A stretch of 64,000 nucleotides of DNA from Psychrobacter sp. APC 3426 (lineage in GTDB: Bacteria > Pseudomonadota > Gammaproteobacteria > Pseudomonadales > Moraxellaceae). The notes below the pieces were generated by a model, which saw only the letters and a list, made by a program, of their open reading frames with translations, had not been told where the DNA came from and searched no databases. The stretch is taken from positions 186,001-250,000 of the forward strand of contig NZ_JASDCF010000001.1 in assembly GCF_030408035.1 (NCBI RefSeq), in the 5' to 3' direction. The translations under genes were made by a program, and so were the position numbers. The number at the start of each line of letters is the position of its first letter. The first letter of the stretch is position 1. Below are positions 52,187 to 61,693 of the stretch, one piece after another.

Positions 52187-53590
52187 TTAAGAAGGATGCA
52201 CCATATCAGCTGGCGTCACCCACTCATCAAACTGTGCTTCAGTTAACAGCTCTAACTCAACGGCAACTTGCTTCAACGTTTTGTTTTCTTTATAAGCAGT
52301 CTTAGCAATTTTCGCTGCATTTTCATAACCAACATGACGGTTCAATGCCGTGACTAACATTAACGAGTTATGCAAGAAGTCATCGATTTTATCTTTTACT
52401 GGCTCAATACCAACGGCACAGTTGTCGTTAAAGCTATTGCAAGCGTCACCCAATAGTTGGATAGATTGCAATAAGTTAAAGGCGATAACAGGCTTATAAA
52501 CGTTAAGCTCAAAGTTACCTGACGCGCCTGCCATGCTGATAGTGACGTCGTTACCCATGACTTGAGCGACAACCATGGTCATTGCTTCTGACTGGGTTGG
52601 GTTTACTTTACCCGGCATGATAGACGAGCCTGGCTCGTTCTCTGGAATGGTCAATTCGCCTAGACCACAACGAGGCCCTGATGCCAACCAACGTACGTCG
52701 TTAGCGATTTTATTTAGGCTGCCCGCTAGCGTTTTTAGTGCGCCTGAAGCAAATACTTCGGCATCACGAGCGGCTAGTGCTTCAAATTTATTCGGTGACG
52801 TTACGAACGGCAAGCCAGTCAATGTTGATAATTGCTCTGCCGATTTTACCGCATAATCAGGATGGGCGTTCAAGCCAGTACCAACCGCTGTACCGCCTAA
52901 TGGCAATTCATATAAGCCTTGGAGCGCGTTGTCGATACGAGTCAATGAATGGTCAAGTTGGCTGACATAACCGCTAAACTCTTGGCCTAAGGTCAAAGGC
53001 GTGGCGTCTTGTAAGTGGGTACGGCCAATTTTAACAATGCTATCGAACTCTTTGGCTTTGGCATCTAGCGTGTCGCGTAGTGCTTTTACCGCTGGGATAA
53101 GCAAGCTGTTGATTTGACGAGCAGCAGCCACACGAATCGCCGTTGGGAAGCTGTCATTGGTAGACTGAGCGTGGTTGACATGGTCATTTGGATGAATCGG
53201 CGTATAACTGCCGCGCGCGTTCCCTGCGATTTCGTTGGCACGGTTGGCCAATACTTCGTTCATATTCATGTTTGACTGCGTACCAGAACCCGTCTGCCAT
53301 ACAACCAATGGAAACTGGTCCGTTAGACCGCCGTTGATGATTTCGTCAGCAGCTTGCACGATTAAATCGCGCTTGTCACCTTCGATACGCTCAAGGCTAG
53401 CATTGGTAATGGCAGCGGCTTTTTTGACTAATGCCATCGCTTCAATCATCGGACGTGGCAACGTCTCACCACCGATTTTAAAGTTCTCACGGCTACGCTG
53501 AGTTTGCGCACCCCAATAAGCATCAGCTGGGACTTCCACATTGCCCATGGTATCTTTTTCGGTACGAGTTGCCTGATTCTGTGTCGACAT
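52187..53590 (-). CDS. fumC: Fumarate hydratase class II
   Basis: Oxygen-stable fumarase of the TCA cycle that interconverts fumarate and malate. The 467-residue length is typical. Landmarks are the N-terminal [76 protein letters not shown] and the mobile signature loop [16 protein letters not shown] with the catalytic Ser. It is divergent from the formyltetrahydrofolate cyclo-ligase gene. Confidence 0.97.
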   Translation of the reverse strand: MSTQNQATRTEKDTMGNVEVPADAYWGAQTQRSRENFKIGGETLPRPMIEAMALVKKAAAITNASLERIEGDKRDLIVQAADEIINGGLTDQFPLVVWQTGSGTQSNMNMNEVLANRANEIAGNARGSYTPIHPNDHVNHAQSTNDSFPTAIRVAAARQINSLLIPAVKALRDTLDAKAKEFDSIVKIGRTHLQDATPLTLGQEFSGYVSQLDHSLTRIDNALQGLYELPLGGTAVGTGLNAHPDYAVKSAEQLSTLTGLPFVTSPNKFEALAARDAEVFASGALKTLAGSLNKIANDVRWLASGPRCGLGELTIPENEPGSSIMPGKVNPTQSEAMTMVVAQVMGNDVTISMAGASGNFELNVYKPVIAFNLLQSIQLLGDACNSFNDNCAVGIEPVKDKIDDFLHNSLMLVTALNRHVGYENAAKIAKTAYKENKTLKQVAVELELLTEAQFDEWVTPADMVHPS

Positions 53591-53731
53591 AACTACCCTC
53601 TTTGATGGTTTGTTGTATAGCTGCTTCGAAAAAAGTGCAACACACGCTGCACATAAAGGAAAATACGATGTAAAGTGGCGTTATGATAGCATGACTTATC
53701 ACAAATTTCTCCAAGTCCGTGAGGCTAACTG

Positions 53732-54697
53732 ATGTCTAAAAACACCGGCCAACAACATTCTGCTACTGAATTATCTAACTCATTACCTGAGTTATCGACT
53801 GATGACGCTCACTCTAAAAAGGATGTCAAAATTGCTAACAGCTTAAGCAATCCACCCAGACGACAATTTACCCGCCAGCGTCGCCAGTTAAGTGCAGGCG
53901 AACGCAGACAATACGCGCGCATGGCAAGTTTGCATTTAATCAAGTTGCAACAGCGCTTACCACCACGCGCGCGTATTGGCTTATATTACGATGGTTTTGG
54001 TGAGCTGCCCACTCAGCCACTATTGGACTGGTGTCAACGTTTAGGCTATTTACCTTACTTGCCGGTCGTCGGTTCGCTCGGTCGTGATGATAAGGGAAAT
54101 GTTGATAAACACCTGCGTTTCGTACCTATTCATCAGTCGAAACTGCTGAATATACCGACACGAATTCATAGCTTAGGGATGAAGCAAAATCATCATCGTC
54201 GATTATTATGGGCGCGAGAATTAGATGTAATTGTCTGTCCATTGGTAGCGGTTGATTTGAATGGCAATCGTATGGGCATGGGTGGTGGCTTTTATGATAC
54301 GACTCTTGGTAAAAGCTATCAGGCAGGGTTAAAAAAACCGTTGAAAATTGGCTGGTGTTATGACTTTCAAGTAGTAGAACAGCTTGAGCGACAACCTTGG
54401 GATGTGCCGCTAGATGGCTTGATAACGCCAAGTGGCTTAAGGTGGTTTAAAAGAAATCAGATTAAAATGCCCAACGACAAAGCATCTAGCGCTGATAGTG
54501 TTGATACGTATTTGCAAGCATTAGGGAATGATAACGCTAGGGAAATGCTGTACTACAGTCAAGAACAAGCCTTTAGTTCTGTTGAGTTGGCTAGTGTCAT
54601 TAATGAGGCGCGTTTGAATGAGTTACTAGCGCAAAGTGATGAGTTTTTGAGTAGTTTAAGCGGTGAGTTGAGATGTTTTGATGAAGATGGTCTTTGA
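53732..54697 (+). CDS. fau: 5-formyltetrahydrofolate cyclo-ligase, long form
   Basis: Converts 5-formyl-THF to 5,10-methenyl-THF with ATP, salvaging the stable folate form. Seen are RRQLSAGERRQYARMAS, a central IGLYYDGFGELPTQPLLDW, WARELDVIVCPLVAVDLNGNRMGMGGGFYDTTL with the glycine-rich ATP/folate loop, and WDVPLDGLITPSG. At 321 residues it is much longer than E. coli Fau (182). The extra parts are a 50-residue polar leader and a C-terminal tail of about 75 residues without known motifs. No 6S RNA gene precedes it: only 141 bases separate it from fumC. Confidence 0.88.
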   Translation: MSKNTGQQHSATELSNSLPELSTDDAHSKKDVKIANSLSNPPRRQFTRQRRQLSAGERRQYARMASLHLIKLQQRLPPRARIGLYYDGFGELPTQPLLDWCQRLGYLPYLPVVGSLGRDDKGNVDKHLRFVPIHQSKLLNIPTRIHSLGMKQNHHRRLLWARELDVIVCPLVAVDLNGNRMGMGGGFYDTTLGKSYQAGLKKPLKIGWCYDFQVVEQLERQPWDVPLDGLITPSGLRWFKRNQIKMPNDKASSADSVDTYLQALGNDNAREMLYYSQEQAFSSVELASVINEARLNELLAQSDEFLSSLSGELRCFDEDGL

Positions 54698-54700
54698 TTT

Positions 54701-54764
54701 GAGTAGGGTGCGCCCAGCGCACCGATAGTCGAGATTAACTTCTTTTCTGGTGCGCACCCTACTC
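54701..54764. repeat. Palindromic GTAGGGTGCGC repeat, full copy
   Basis: GAGTAGGGTGCGC (54701-54713) is complementary to GCGCACCCTACTC at 54752-54764, with about 38 bases between. It lies 4 bases after the fau stop and 70 bases before the small orphan gene. A related shorter copy is on the other side of that gene. Confidence 0.75.
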
Positions 54765-54832
54765 AGCTCAGCTAGTAGAAAAATGCTTGACGTTTCAAAG
54801 TTGGGTTTGAAATCTAGTCTCTAACAACTGAA

Positions 54833-55048
54833 TTAGCCTATTTCTAACTTACGAATTAAATCTATTATATAATTACGCTCTTCTTCGTATTTAGCCTTAT
54901 CAATAGCAAATACTTCCATATAAGGATCACTTCTCACATACGACCATTGTATTAATTCAGGATCGCTCTTTGATTTTTCAGATAATAGAACTCTAAGCCC
55001 TTGTAACAACAACTCTACTTCATTTTGACTAAAATCTTGAATATTCAT
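54833..55048 (-). CDS. Small orphan protein between palindromic repeats
   Basis: A 71-residue protein, two helical stretches (NEVELLLQGLRVLLSEK and YEEERNYIIDLIRKLEI) around a central polar aromatic part (IQWSYVRSDPYMEVFAIDK). There is no signal peptide or membrane helix. AGGAT lies 8 bases before the ATG. Base composition is more AT-rich than neighbouring genes. No family is recognised; small immunity-type or regulatory proteins can look like this, but there is no partner toxin here. Confidence 0.6.
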   Translation of the reverse strand: MNIQDFSQNEVELLLQGLRVLLSEKSKSDPELIQWSYVRSDPYMEVFAIDKAKYEEERNYIIDLIRKLEIG

Positions 55049-55117
55049 AATAGCTATCCTGCATTTAATAGATTGTATTTTCTAAAGGTTAGCTTTAATT
55101 AAAAATCAATGAAAACT

Positions 55118-55142
55118 GTAAGGTGCACACGGTACACCCTAC
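55118..55142. repeat. Short copy of the GTAGGGTGCGC palindromic repeat
   Basis: GTAAGGTGCACACGGTACACCCTAC forms an imperfect 11-bp palindrome with a three-base loop. Its arms resemble the full copy at 54701-54764. It lies between the orphan gene and the antiporter gene. Confidence 0.55.
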
Positions 55143-55175
55143 AAAACTACTGAGAATTTCACGCATGTTAAAAAC

Positions 55176-56552
55176 CTACAACACCATCGCCGCAATCCAA
55201 CCAAATACCAACAATGGAATATTATAATGCAAGAATGTCGGCACCACGCTGTCCTTGATATGGTCGTGTTGGCCATCGATATTCAGACCAGAGGTTGGAC
55301 CAAGGGTCGAGTCTGATGCTGGAGAGCCCGCATCACCCAACGCCCCAGCCGTACCGATAATGGCAACCGTTGCCAATGGCGAAAACCCTAAAGAGATACA
55401 TAGCGGCACATAAATCGCGGCAATAATCGGAATAGTCGAGAATGACGAGCCGATACCCATTGTGACCACTAAACCAATTCCAAGCATAACCAATGCAGCA
55501 ATGGCTTTATTACCGGCAAATAAGTTGGTCGCGCCATCAATCAGCGGTGCAATCTCACCCGTCGCTTTCATGACTTCTGCAAAGCCCTGCGCGGTAATCA
55601 TAATAAAGCCAATCATCGCCATCAGTTTGATACCGTCATTGAAGACCGTATCAGCTTCACGCCATTTGACCACGCCCGTCGCCATAAAGACCGCAAATCC
55701 AAACATCGAGCCGAGCAAGAGCGAATCTGTATAGAGCTGCACAACAAAGGCAGTAACAATGGCAGCTAGCGCAATAAGCGTCTTTAACTTACTTTGAGAC
55801 TGCGCACCAGCGGTGGTTTTGCTTAGCTCATCACCTTCTAACCTTTGACTCTGAAGAGCGGCATCGCGAGCTTCTTTATCTATTGCCACTTGCTGATATT
55901 GTCGGGGCTTACGATAGCTGATGAATACTGCTGTCAGTAAACCAACCAACATACCGAGTGCCGGAATTGCCATGGCCTTAACCACAGAGATATTGGTGAT
56001 ATCAATACCCGCTTCACCGACGTTTTTTAGCATGATTTGATTGAGATAAATATCACCGAAACCATATGGGATAAACATATAGGTAGTGACCAAACCAAAG
56101 GTCAACAGACAAGCAATTAAGCGTCTATCAATCTGCATGCGATTAAAGGCGAGCAATAATGGCGGCACGAGCAGTGGAATAAAGGCAATATGAATGGGGA
56201 TTAGGTTTTGGCTAAAGCAACTCATGGTGATTAAGCCTGCAAATAGCATGTATTTAATCATGCCACCAGTACCGCCTGCATCAATGCGCTTGATAACCGC
56301 CCCTGCCAATGACTGCGGCAACCCTGAGTGCGCAATCGCCACCGCAAAAGCACCAAGTAGCGCATAAGATAGGGCGATTTGCGCGCCATTACGGATACCT
56401 TCTTGAAAGGCCTCTAAAGTCTCAGTTATCCCAAGACCTGCTAGTAACCCGCCTGCCAGCGCGCCAATCAATAAACTGAGCACCACGTGTACTCGCGAAA
56501 GTGACAGCCCTAGCATGATAACGACTGCCAGTAGTACCGCGTTGATGGTCAT
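55176..56552 (-). CDS. Na+/H+ antiporter family protein (NhaC-like)
   Basis: A 458-residue inner-membrane protein with about 11 helices. N-terminal SRVHVVLSLLIGALAGGLLAG, MSCFSQNLIPIHIAFIPLLVPPLL, GIGSSFSTIPIIAAIYVPL and the last conserved loop GDAGSPASDSTLGPTSGLN match the Na+/H+ antiporter (NhaC) family. A polar loop of about 45 residues (around 222-265) is probably cytoplasmic. Some members transport amino acids or organic acids, so the substrate is not certain. AGGGG lies 7 bases before the ATG. It is a single gene; no terminator was clearly seen. Confidence 0.82.
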   Translation of the reverse strand: MTINAVLLAVVIMLGLSLSRVHVVLSLLIGALAGGLLAGLGITETLEAFQEGIRNGAQIALSYALLGAFAVAIAHSGLPQSLAGAVIKRIDAGGTGGMIKYMLFAGLITMSCFSQNLIPIHIAFIPLLVPPLLLAFNRMQIDRRLIACLLTFGLVTTYMFIPYGFGDIYLNQIMLKNVGEAGIDITNISVVKAMAIPALGMLVGLLTAVFISYRKPRQYQQVAIDKEARDAALQSQRLEGDELSKTTAGAQSQSKLKTLIALAAIVTAFVVQLYTDSLLLGSMFGFAVFMATGVVKWREADTVFNDGIKLMAMIGFIMITAQGFAEVMKATGEIAPLIDGATNLFAGNKAIAALVMLGIGLVVTMGIGSSFSTIPIIAAIYVPLCISLGFSPLATVAIIGTAGALGDAGSPASDSTLGPTSGLNIDGQHDHIKDSVVPTFLHYNIPLLVFGWIAAMVL

Positions 56553-56993
56553 GTGTTGCCCCTTTTGCTTTTGCTTGATTAAGACTCGCTAATATCTTCA
56601 AACTGAAGATATCTTAAAACCCTTCATATATTAAAACTAATAAAGTCTGCTCTAGTGTCCAAATTAACTTGCTCAAACTGGCTTTGAAAGCAGCGTTTTA
56701 GACGGGCGTCATTTTACCTTATTTTGGCTACAAAGCCTATGCATAGAACCCGTGAGATACCAGAGAAATCGTTGTTCATAGAATTAATAACGCCAAACCT
56801 TTACTCATGCCTCAACACATCATTCATAAAACAAACCGCTGTATGGTCATTATATTCATACGAATAGGGTTATTTGACAAAGATAAGCGCATGTCTTGGT
56901 CAAAAACCCTTGCAATTTTGTCTGTGAGCACCATTTATCTAAACATGAACCACGAACTTGACTTTACAAGTCTGGTGAACGAGGAAAGAATAT
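56553..56993. other. Divergent region antiporter / lon
   Basis: These 441 bases hold the promoters of both genes, including the sigma32-like promoter of lon at 56909-56936. The 64-codon plus frame 56807-57001 overlaps that promoter and the lon start and is not called. Confidence 0.5.
56909..56936 (+). promoter_or_regulatory. Sigma32 (heat-shock) type promoter of lon
   Basis: CTTGCAA (56909-56915), a 13-base spacer, then CACCATTT (56929-56936) match the sigma32 consensus CTTGAAA-N13-14-CCCCATNT with one mismatch in each half. The start of transcription would be near 56943, about 50 bases before the lon ATG. Confidence 0.55.
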
Positions 56994-59615
56994 ATGAGTG
57001 AATATAATATTGATAAAGACAACATCGACATCGACTTATCATCTGCTTTGGCTGATGACAGTGCATTAGATGCAGCCGCTGAAACTATTCAGGACAACGA
57101 TAGTAAAGACGCTACTGCTGAAAATAACGTTGAAAGCGATACTGAGAACCATGCTGAAGATAACACTGATATCAGCTTTGCAGCTAAAGATGATGGTACA
57201 GATAACTACTTACCACTTTTAGCATTGCGTGATGTCGTCGTTTATCCACACATGCAGATAGCTTTATTTGTTGGTCGTGCGCCATCGGTAAAAGCCGTTG
57301 AATTGGCACAGGCAGAATATGGCAATAAAGTGTTGGTCGTGGCACAAAAAGACTCACTGACTGAAGATATTGATCAAGACAACTTGTATCAATACGGAAC
57401 TGTGTGCCGCATCGTCAGCACCATGCCACATGATAGCGATGAAAATTGCATCAAAGTATTGATTGAAGGTCAGTACCGTGCACGTGTTGATTCGATTGAG
57501 AGTCATGACGAGCTATTAATGGCAAACTTTGAGCGTGCTGATCTCGATGTCAGTATGGATGAGAGCCAGCAAAAAAATACCATTCAGGCCTTAACCACGC
57601 TGTTTGAGAGCTATGCAGATGCTCGTTTGCGTAATGCGCGTGAGCTAACTCGCGTGGCCAAACGCATCGATGATTTGCTTGAACTGGTCTATTTCATCTC
57701 AACCCGCGTGTCGATGGATCTTGAGGTTAAGCAATCGTTTTTAGAAGACGACGATATCAAAACCCATATCAATACCTTGACCGAGTACTTAGTGAAGCAA
57801 AGCGCTGAGCAGAATATCGAGCAAGATATACAAGATGCGGTTCGTCAGCAAATGGAAGACAATCAGCGCGAGTACTTCTTAAACGAGAAGATGAAAGCCA
57901 TCAAGAATGAGCTGTCAGATATGAATGACGGTGCGTTCGATGGTGAAGATGATGTCGCTGAGCTTGAGCAGCGCCTAGAAGATGCTGACTTGCCAGAAGA
58001 TGTGCGCAAAAAAGCAGAGCAAGAGCTGAAGAAACTCAAAATGATGCCACCTGCATCGAGTGAATCATCAGTGGTGCGCAACTATATTGAATGGATCTTG
58101 GATACGCCGTGGAATGCCACAACCAAAGTTTCGATTAATTTAGATAAAGCCAAAACCGTCCTAGACGAAGACCATTATGGCTTGCAAGATGTGAAAGATC
58201 GCATCTTAGAATATCTCGCCGTACAATCACGAGTGAAAAAGCTGCGCGGTCCGATTCTTTGTCTAGTCGGTCCTCCGGGTGTTGGTAAAACCTCGTTGGG
58301 TGAGTCGATTGCACGTGCAACGGGTCGTAAGTTTGTCCGTATGGCGCTTGGCGGCGTCCGTGATGAAGCGGAAATCCGTGGTCATCGCCGTACTTATATC
58401 GGTGCGATGCCGGGTAAAATCGTCCAATCACTGGCAAAAGTCGAAGTTAAAAACCCGCTATTCTTATTAGATGAAATCGATAAAATGGCGCAAGACTTCC
58501 GCGGTGATCCAGCATCAGCGTTACTTGAAGTATTAGACCCTTCACAGAACGATACCTTTAACGACCATTATCTCGATATGGACTTAGATTTATCACAAGT
58601 GATGTTTATCTGTACTGCCAACAGCATGGATATTCCGCCTGCCCTGCTTGACCGTATGGAAGTCATTCGTCTGCCGGGCTATACCGAAGAAGAAAAGGTC
58701 AATATCGCGCAGAAATACCTAGTACCAAAAGCGATTAAAAACAACGGTCTTAAAGAAGGTGAAATTGAGATTGTAGAAGCGGCATTACATAGCATCGTGC
58801 GTAGCTATACCCGTGAAGCCGGTGTACGTAACCTTGAGCGTGAAGTCAATAAAATCTGCCGTAAAGTCGTTCGCGGTTCGGTCGAAAATCATGGCGCACG
58901 CGCTCCTAAGAAAGCAGAACGTGAGCTGGTAGTAGTCGATGACAAAAATATCGATGACTATCTAGGTGTCCATCAGTATGACTATGGTCTAGCAGAAGAA
59001 GAGCCTGAGATTGGTCGTATTACGGGCCTTGCTTGGACACAAGTCGGTGGTGAGCTATTAACCATCGAAGCGGTGGCGATGAAAGGTAAAGGCGAGCTTA
59101 GCTTTACCGGTTCACTCGGCGATGTGATGAAAGAGTCGATTCGTGCAGCGATGAGTGTGGTGCGTGCCCGCGGTGACAGCTTAGGTATCGATTATGAGAC
59201 CTTTAAGACTACTGACGTCCACGTGCATATGCCAGAAGGCGCGACGCCCAAAGACGGCCCATCGGCTGGTGGTGCACTAACCACAGCGTTGGTCTCTGCC
59301 TTGACAGGTATTGCCATTCGCCCAGATATTGCGATGACAGGCGAGATTACCTTGCGCGGTAAAATCCTACGCATCGGTGGTCTAAAAGAGAAGCTACTTG
59401 CTGCACATCGCGGTGGTATCAAGCATGTGTTGATTCCAGCGACCAACGAGCGTGACTTGGCCGATATCCCTGATAACGTCAAAGCTGGTCTGACTATTCA
59501 GCCAGTCGCGACGATTGATGAGATATTAAAAGTTGCGTTGGTGAGTATGCCAGTACCGCTTAAACCTGCTAAGGTGACGGTTGATAAAACCTCAAGCAAA
59601 GTGCTGCATAACTAA
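56994..59615 (+). CDS. lon: Lon ATP-dependent protease with acidic N-terminal extension
   Basis: AAA+ serine protease that degrades damaged and regulatory proteins. Of 873 residues, the first 70 are an extra, very acidic leader (22 Asp/Glu, three Lys, no Arg). The Lon domain begins at YLPLLALRDVVVYPHMQ; E. coli Lon has 784 residues. Then follow a helical middle region, Walker A GPPGVGKTS, Walker B PLFLLDEIDKM, and the peptidase domain with PKDGPSAGGALTTAL (catalytic Ser) and the matching Lys in GLKEKLLAAHR. GAGGAAAG lies 8 bases before the ATG. A sigma32-like promoter lies upstream and a terminator follows. Confidence 0.96.
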   Translation: MSEYNIDKDNIDIDLSSALADDSALDAAAETIQDNDSKDATAENNVESDTENHAEDNTDISFAAKDDGTDNYLPLLALRDVVVYPHMQIALFVGRAPSVKAVELAQAEYGNKVLVVAQKDSLTEDIDQDNLYQYGTVCRIVSTMPHDSDENCIKVLIEGQYRARVDSIESHDELLMANFERADLDVSMDESQQKNTIQALTTLFESYADARLRNARELTRVAKRIDDLLELVYFISTRVSMDLEVKQSFLEDDDIKTHINTLTEYLVKQSAEQNIEQDIQDAVRQQMEDNQREYFLNEKMKAIKNELSDMNDGAFDGEDDVAELEQRLEDADLPEDVRKKAEQELKKLKMMPPASSESSVVRNYIEWILDTPWNATTKVSINLDKAKTVLDEDHYGLQDVKDRILEYLAVQSRVKKLRGPILCLVGPPGVGKTSLGESIARATGRKFVRMALGGVRDEAEIRGHRRTYIGAMPGKIVQSLAKVEVKNPLFLLDEIDKMAQDFRGDPASALLEVLDPSQNDTFNDHYLDMDLDLSQVMFICTANSMDIPPALLDRMEVIRLPGYTEEEKVNIAQKYLVPKAIKNNGLKEGEIEIVEAALHSIVRSYTREAGVRNLEREVNKICRKVVRGSVENHGARAPKKAERELVVVDDKNIDDYLGVHQYDYGLAEEEPEIGRITGLAWTQVGGELLTIEAVAMKGKGELSFTGSLGDVMKESIRAAMSVVRARGDSLGIDYETFKTTDVHVHMPEGATPKDGPSAGGALTTALVSALTGIAIRPDIAMTGEITLRGKILRIGGLKEKLLAAHRGGIKHVLIPATNERDLADIPDNVKAGLTIQPVATIDEILKVALVSMPVPLKPAKVTVDKTSSKVLHN

Positions 59616-59652
59616 TCTGATTCGTTACTAATCCAGTCTTACAAATTGAAGA

Positions 59653-59684
59653 GCCGCTCATCGTCATGATGGGCGGCTTTTTTT
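59653..59684 (+). terminator. Terminator of lon
   Basis: GCCGC-T-CATC and GATG-G-GCGGC form a 10-bp stem with one T-G pair and a 5-base loop, ending in seven T, 38 bases after lon. Confidence 0.92.
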
Positions 59685-59757
59685 GGTAATAATAAAAACA
59701 ATTTGGTTAAGACCTTGTGCTATATTTTAGACAAATGTTTATTTGGTAATAGCCATA

Positions 59758-60834
59758 ATGTTAAACCACCTGACTTCAAATCGCTTAACTCTATCTGTAT
59801 TACTTACTGCTTCGCTTCCGGTAGCATTAATAGGTTGTCAGTCTAATATTGCAAAAGATAATTCTACACCTGCTAACTCAATAGTGACTGGCTCTAGCAC
59901 TTCTGCTCCAATACTATCTGAGCAAGTGATAAATGTTGAAAGTGTCAATCGCTTTGATTGGAAATTGGTGCGCTGGATAGACAATCAAGGTATTGTTAAT
60001 GATGTCGATACCGTACCGCCGTTAATGCTTGACGTGCGTCCTAGCAATTTAGTGTTTAAATATGACTGCCAGCGCTATCGCTTAAACCATGATGGTTATC
60101 AAGAGTACACTTACAGCTCATACGGCGTAACTACCATTACGCAGCCTTCTTGCTTAATAACTGATAAACAAGCAGCTCACAATATCTTTCAGTATTTAGA
60201 ACGATTATTTCCTGAATACGGCAGAGGACGTTTTAACCTTAGAATCACTTCCCCATCTACACAAACAAAATCGTTTTCATTTTTGAATAAACTTACTCCA
60301 AAAAAACCAACGCCTTATGAGCTGGTCTTAAATGTTCAGGACAAGCAGCTTGTATTTGAAGGTACACTTAAGACCCTACGACCAGTAACGGGACTACCCA
60401 TTACTTATGAGTTTCTAAAAGAATATCAATGGCGATTGGTAAGCGCAGTCGATAGCAATCAAAAAACCATCGTTGAGCTTAGTCGTCCAGATTTTCCAGT
60501 GACTGCCTATTTTGCTTACCCAGTGTATAACGATGAGCATCATGTTGGCTTTAGCTCTGATTGTAATGGTGTTGGTGGTTCTTACATTTTAACGCCTGAC
60601 AATAAGTTATTAATTGGATCAAGCCCGCAAACAATGATGGGCTGTAGTCCTCAACGTGAAGCTGCTGAAGATAAAATTAGAGAACTTGAACAGTTAAGTA
60701 AAAGCCAATTAACCTTGCAAAGATTACTAAACACCAATCTCGACGCCTCAAGCCTACCTCATTATTTACTGACTCAAAAACTCGATACAGGCGCAACCTT
60801 AGTATGGCAAAACGAAGTAAAGAAAATACCGTAA
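59758..60834 (+). CDS. Lipoprotein with two META-like domains
   Basis: A 358-residue lipoprotein: signal peptide and lipobox ALIGC with Cys27. A Ser/Thr-rich linker leads to two related halves: FDWKLVRWIDNQG ... FKYDCQRYRL ... PSCLITDKQAA (about 60-150) and YQWRLVSAVDSNQ ... FSSDCNGVGGSYILTPDNKLL ... MMGCSPQREAAEDKI (about 220-315). The second has the CNxxGGxY ... TxMxC shape of META/HslJ domains; the first looks like a diverged copy. I start it at the ATG at 59758; the frame also has a TTG at 59743. It lies upstream of sodC on the same strand, with a separate promoter region between them. Confidence 0.72.
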   Translation: MLNHLTSNRLTLSVLLTASLPVALIGCQSNIAKDNSTPANSIVTGSSTSAPILSEQVINVESVNRFDWKLVRWIDNQGIVNDVDTVPPLMLDVRPSNLVFKYDCQRYRLNHDGYQEYTYSSYGVTTITQPSCLITDKQAAHNIFQYLERLFPEYGRGRFNLRITSPSTQTKSFSFLNKLTPKKPTPYELVLNVQDKQLVFEGTLKTLRPVTGLPITYEFLKEYQWRLVSAVDSNQKTIVELSRPDFPVTAYFAYPVYNDEHHVGFSSDCNGVGGSYILTPDNKLLIGSSPQTMMGCSPQREAAEDKIRELEQLSKSQLTLQRLLNTNLDASSLPHYLLTQKLDTGATLVWQNEVKKIP

Positions 60835-61005
60835 ACAGCTTTCAAACCCATACGATACTTACATTTATTAACCGATTGTTGCGTATTTGATGAATAACTA
60901 TATCTAACGCTTGGCTATACTGGTTGCGGTATTAGGCAATATTTGAATATCTTAACTAAAACTATAGAAACTCATCATAACGATTAAATATAAATGGAGA
61001 TAATA

Positions 61006-61563
61006 ATGAATAAGACGATGCTTGCAAGTGCCCTATTATGTGGTTCAGCGTTAGTAATGACGGGTTGCCAAACGGTCGAAGGTCAAATGCAAACTGGTAA
61101 TCCACTTAGCCAACCTGCGCTAAAGTCTACTATTAATGCAGTCGCTGGTAATAAAAATGAAGTGGGTCAAGTATTCCTACGCCCAGTTGATGGCGGCGTA
61201 CAAGTTTACGGTAAGCTCATGAACCTGCAACCAGGTAAAACGGTATCACTACACATCCATGAAACGGGTAGCTGTGCTGATATGGGTAAAGCGGCAGGTG
61301 GTCACTTCAATCCAGATAATAAACCGCACTCTAACCCTGATGATATGAATGGTCATGCGGGCGACTTGCCGAACTTAACCGCCAATGCCGATGGTGTTGC
61401 TACTATCAACTTTGTAAATAAGAAAATCTCCGCTGCTGATGCCGGTAAATATAGTGTTAACCGTTTAGCCTTTATCGTGCACAGCGGTGTTGACGACTAT
61501 ACTAGCCAGCCAGCTGGTAATGCAGGCGATCGCGTTGCTTGCGGTATCATCGAAAAGAACTAA
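61006..61563 (+). CDS. sodC: Cu/Zn superoxide dismutase, probable lipoprotein
   Basis: A periplasmic Cu/Zn enzyme of 185 residues that dismutates superoxide. The N-terminus KTMLASALLCGSALVMTGC is a lipoprotein signal with Cys21 (Met at position -3 of the lipobox is unusual). The metal ligands are all present: HIH in SLHIHETGSC, GGHFNP, KPHSNP, NGHAGDLPN with the Zn Asp, and IVHSG. The active-site Arg is in AGDRVACG, and two cysteines can form the disulfide. The ATG at 61006 has GGAG 7 bases upstream; an in-frame ATG at 60994 contains that ribosome site. It ends at a terminator shared with topA. Confidence 0.95.
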   Translation: MNKTMLASALLCGSALVMTGCQTVEGQMQTGNPLSQPALKSTINAVAGNKNEVGQVFLRPVDGGVQVYGKLMNLQPGKTVSLHIHETGSCADMGKAAGGHFNPDNKPHSNPDDMNGHAGDLPNLTANADGVATINFVNKKISAADAGKYSVNRLAFIVHSGVDDYTSQPAGNAGDRVACGIIEKN

Positions 61564-61624
61564 TCGTATTTAGCCAATAACTTTTAAAGCTCAATACTGT
61601 TAGTTTTATTAAAATTGATAGCAT

Positions 61625-61661
61625 AAAAAAACCTCTTAGATTATCTAAGAGGTTTTTTTAT
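61625..61661. terminator. Bidirectional terminator between sodC and topA
   Basis: AAAAAACCTCTTAGAT and ATCTAAGAGGTTTTTT form a long stem with a tiny loop, with A-run and T-run on the two sides. It lies between converging genes. Confidence 0.95.
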
Positions 61662-61693
61662 TTAAAGCAATTTATGGTAAAAGTAAAACAGGT

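Noticed and set aside
53591..53731. Possible 6S RNA upstream of fau, as in E. coli
   Set aside because: Only 141 bases lie between fumC and fau, too short for a 6S RNA of about 180 bases, and no suitable long hairpin is seen.
56807..57001. 64-codon plus ORF just upstream of lon
   Set aside because: It covers the sigma32-like promoter and overlaps the lon start; no support for translation.
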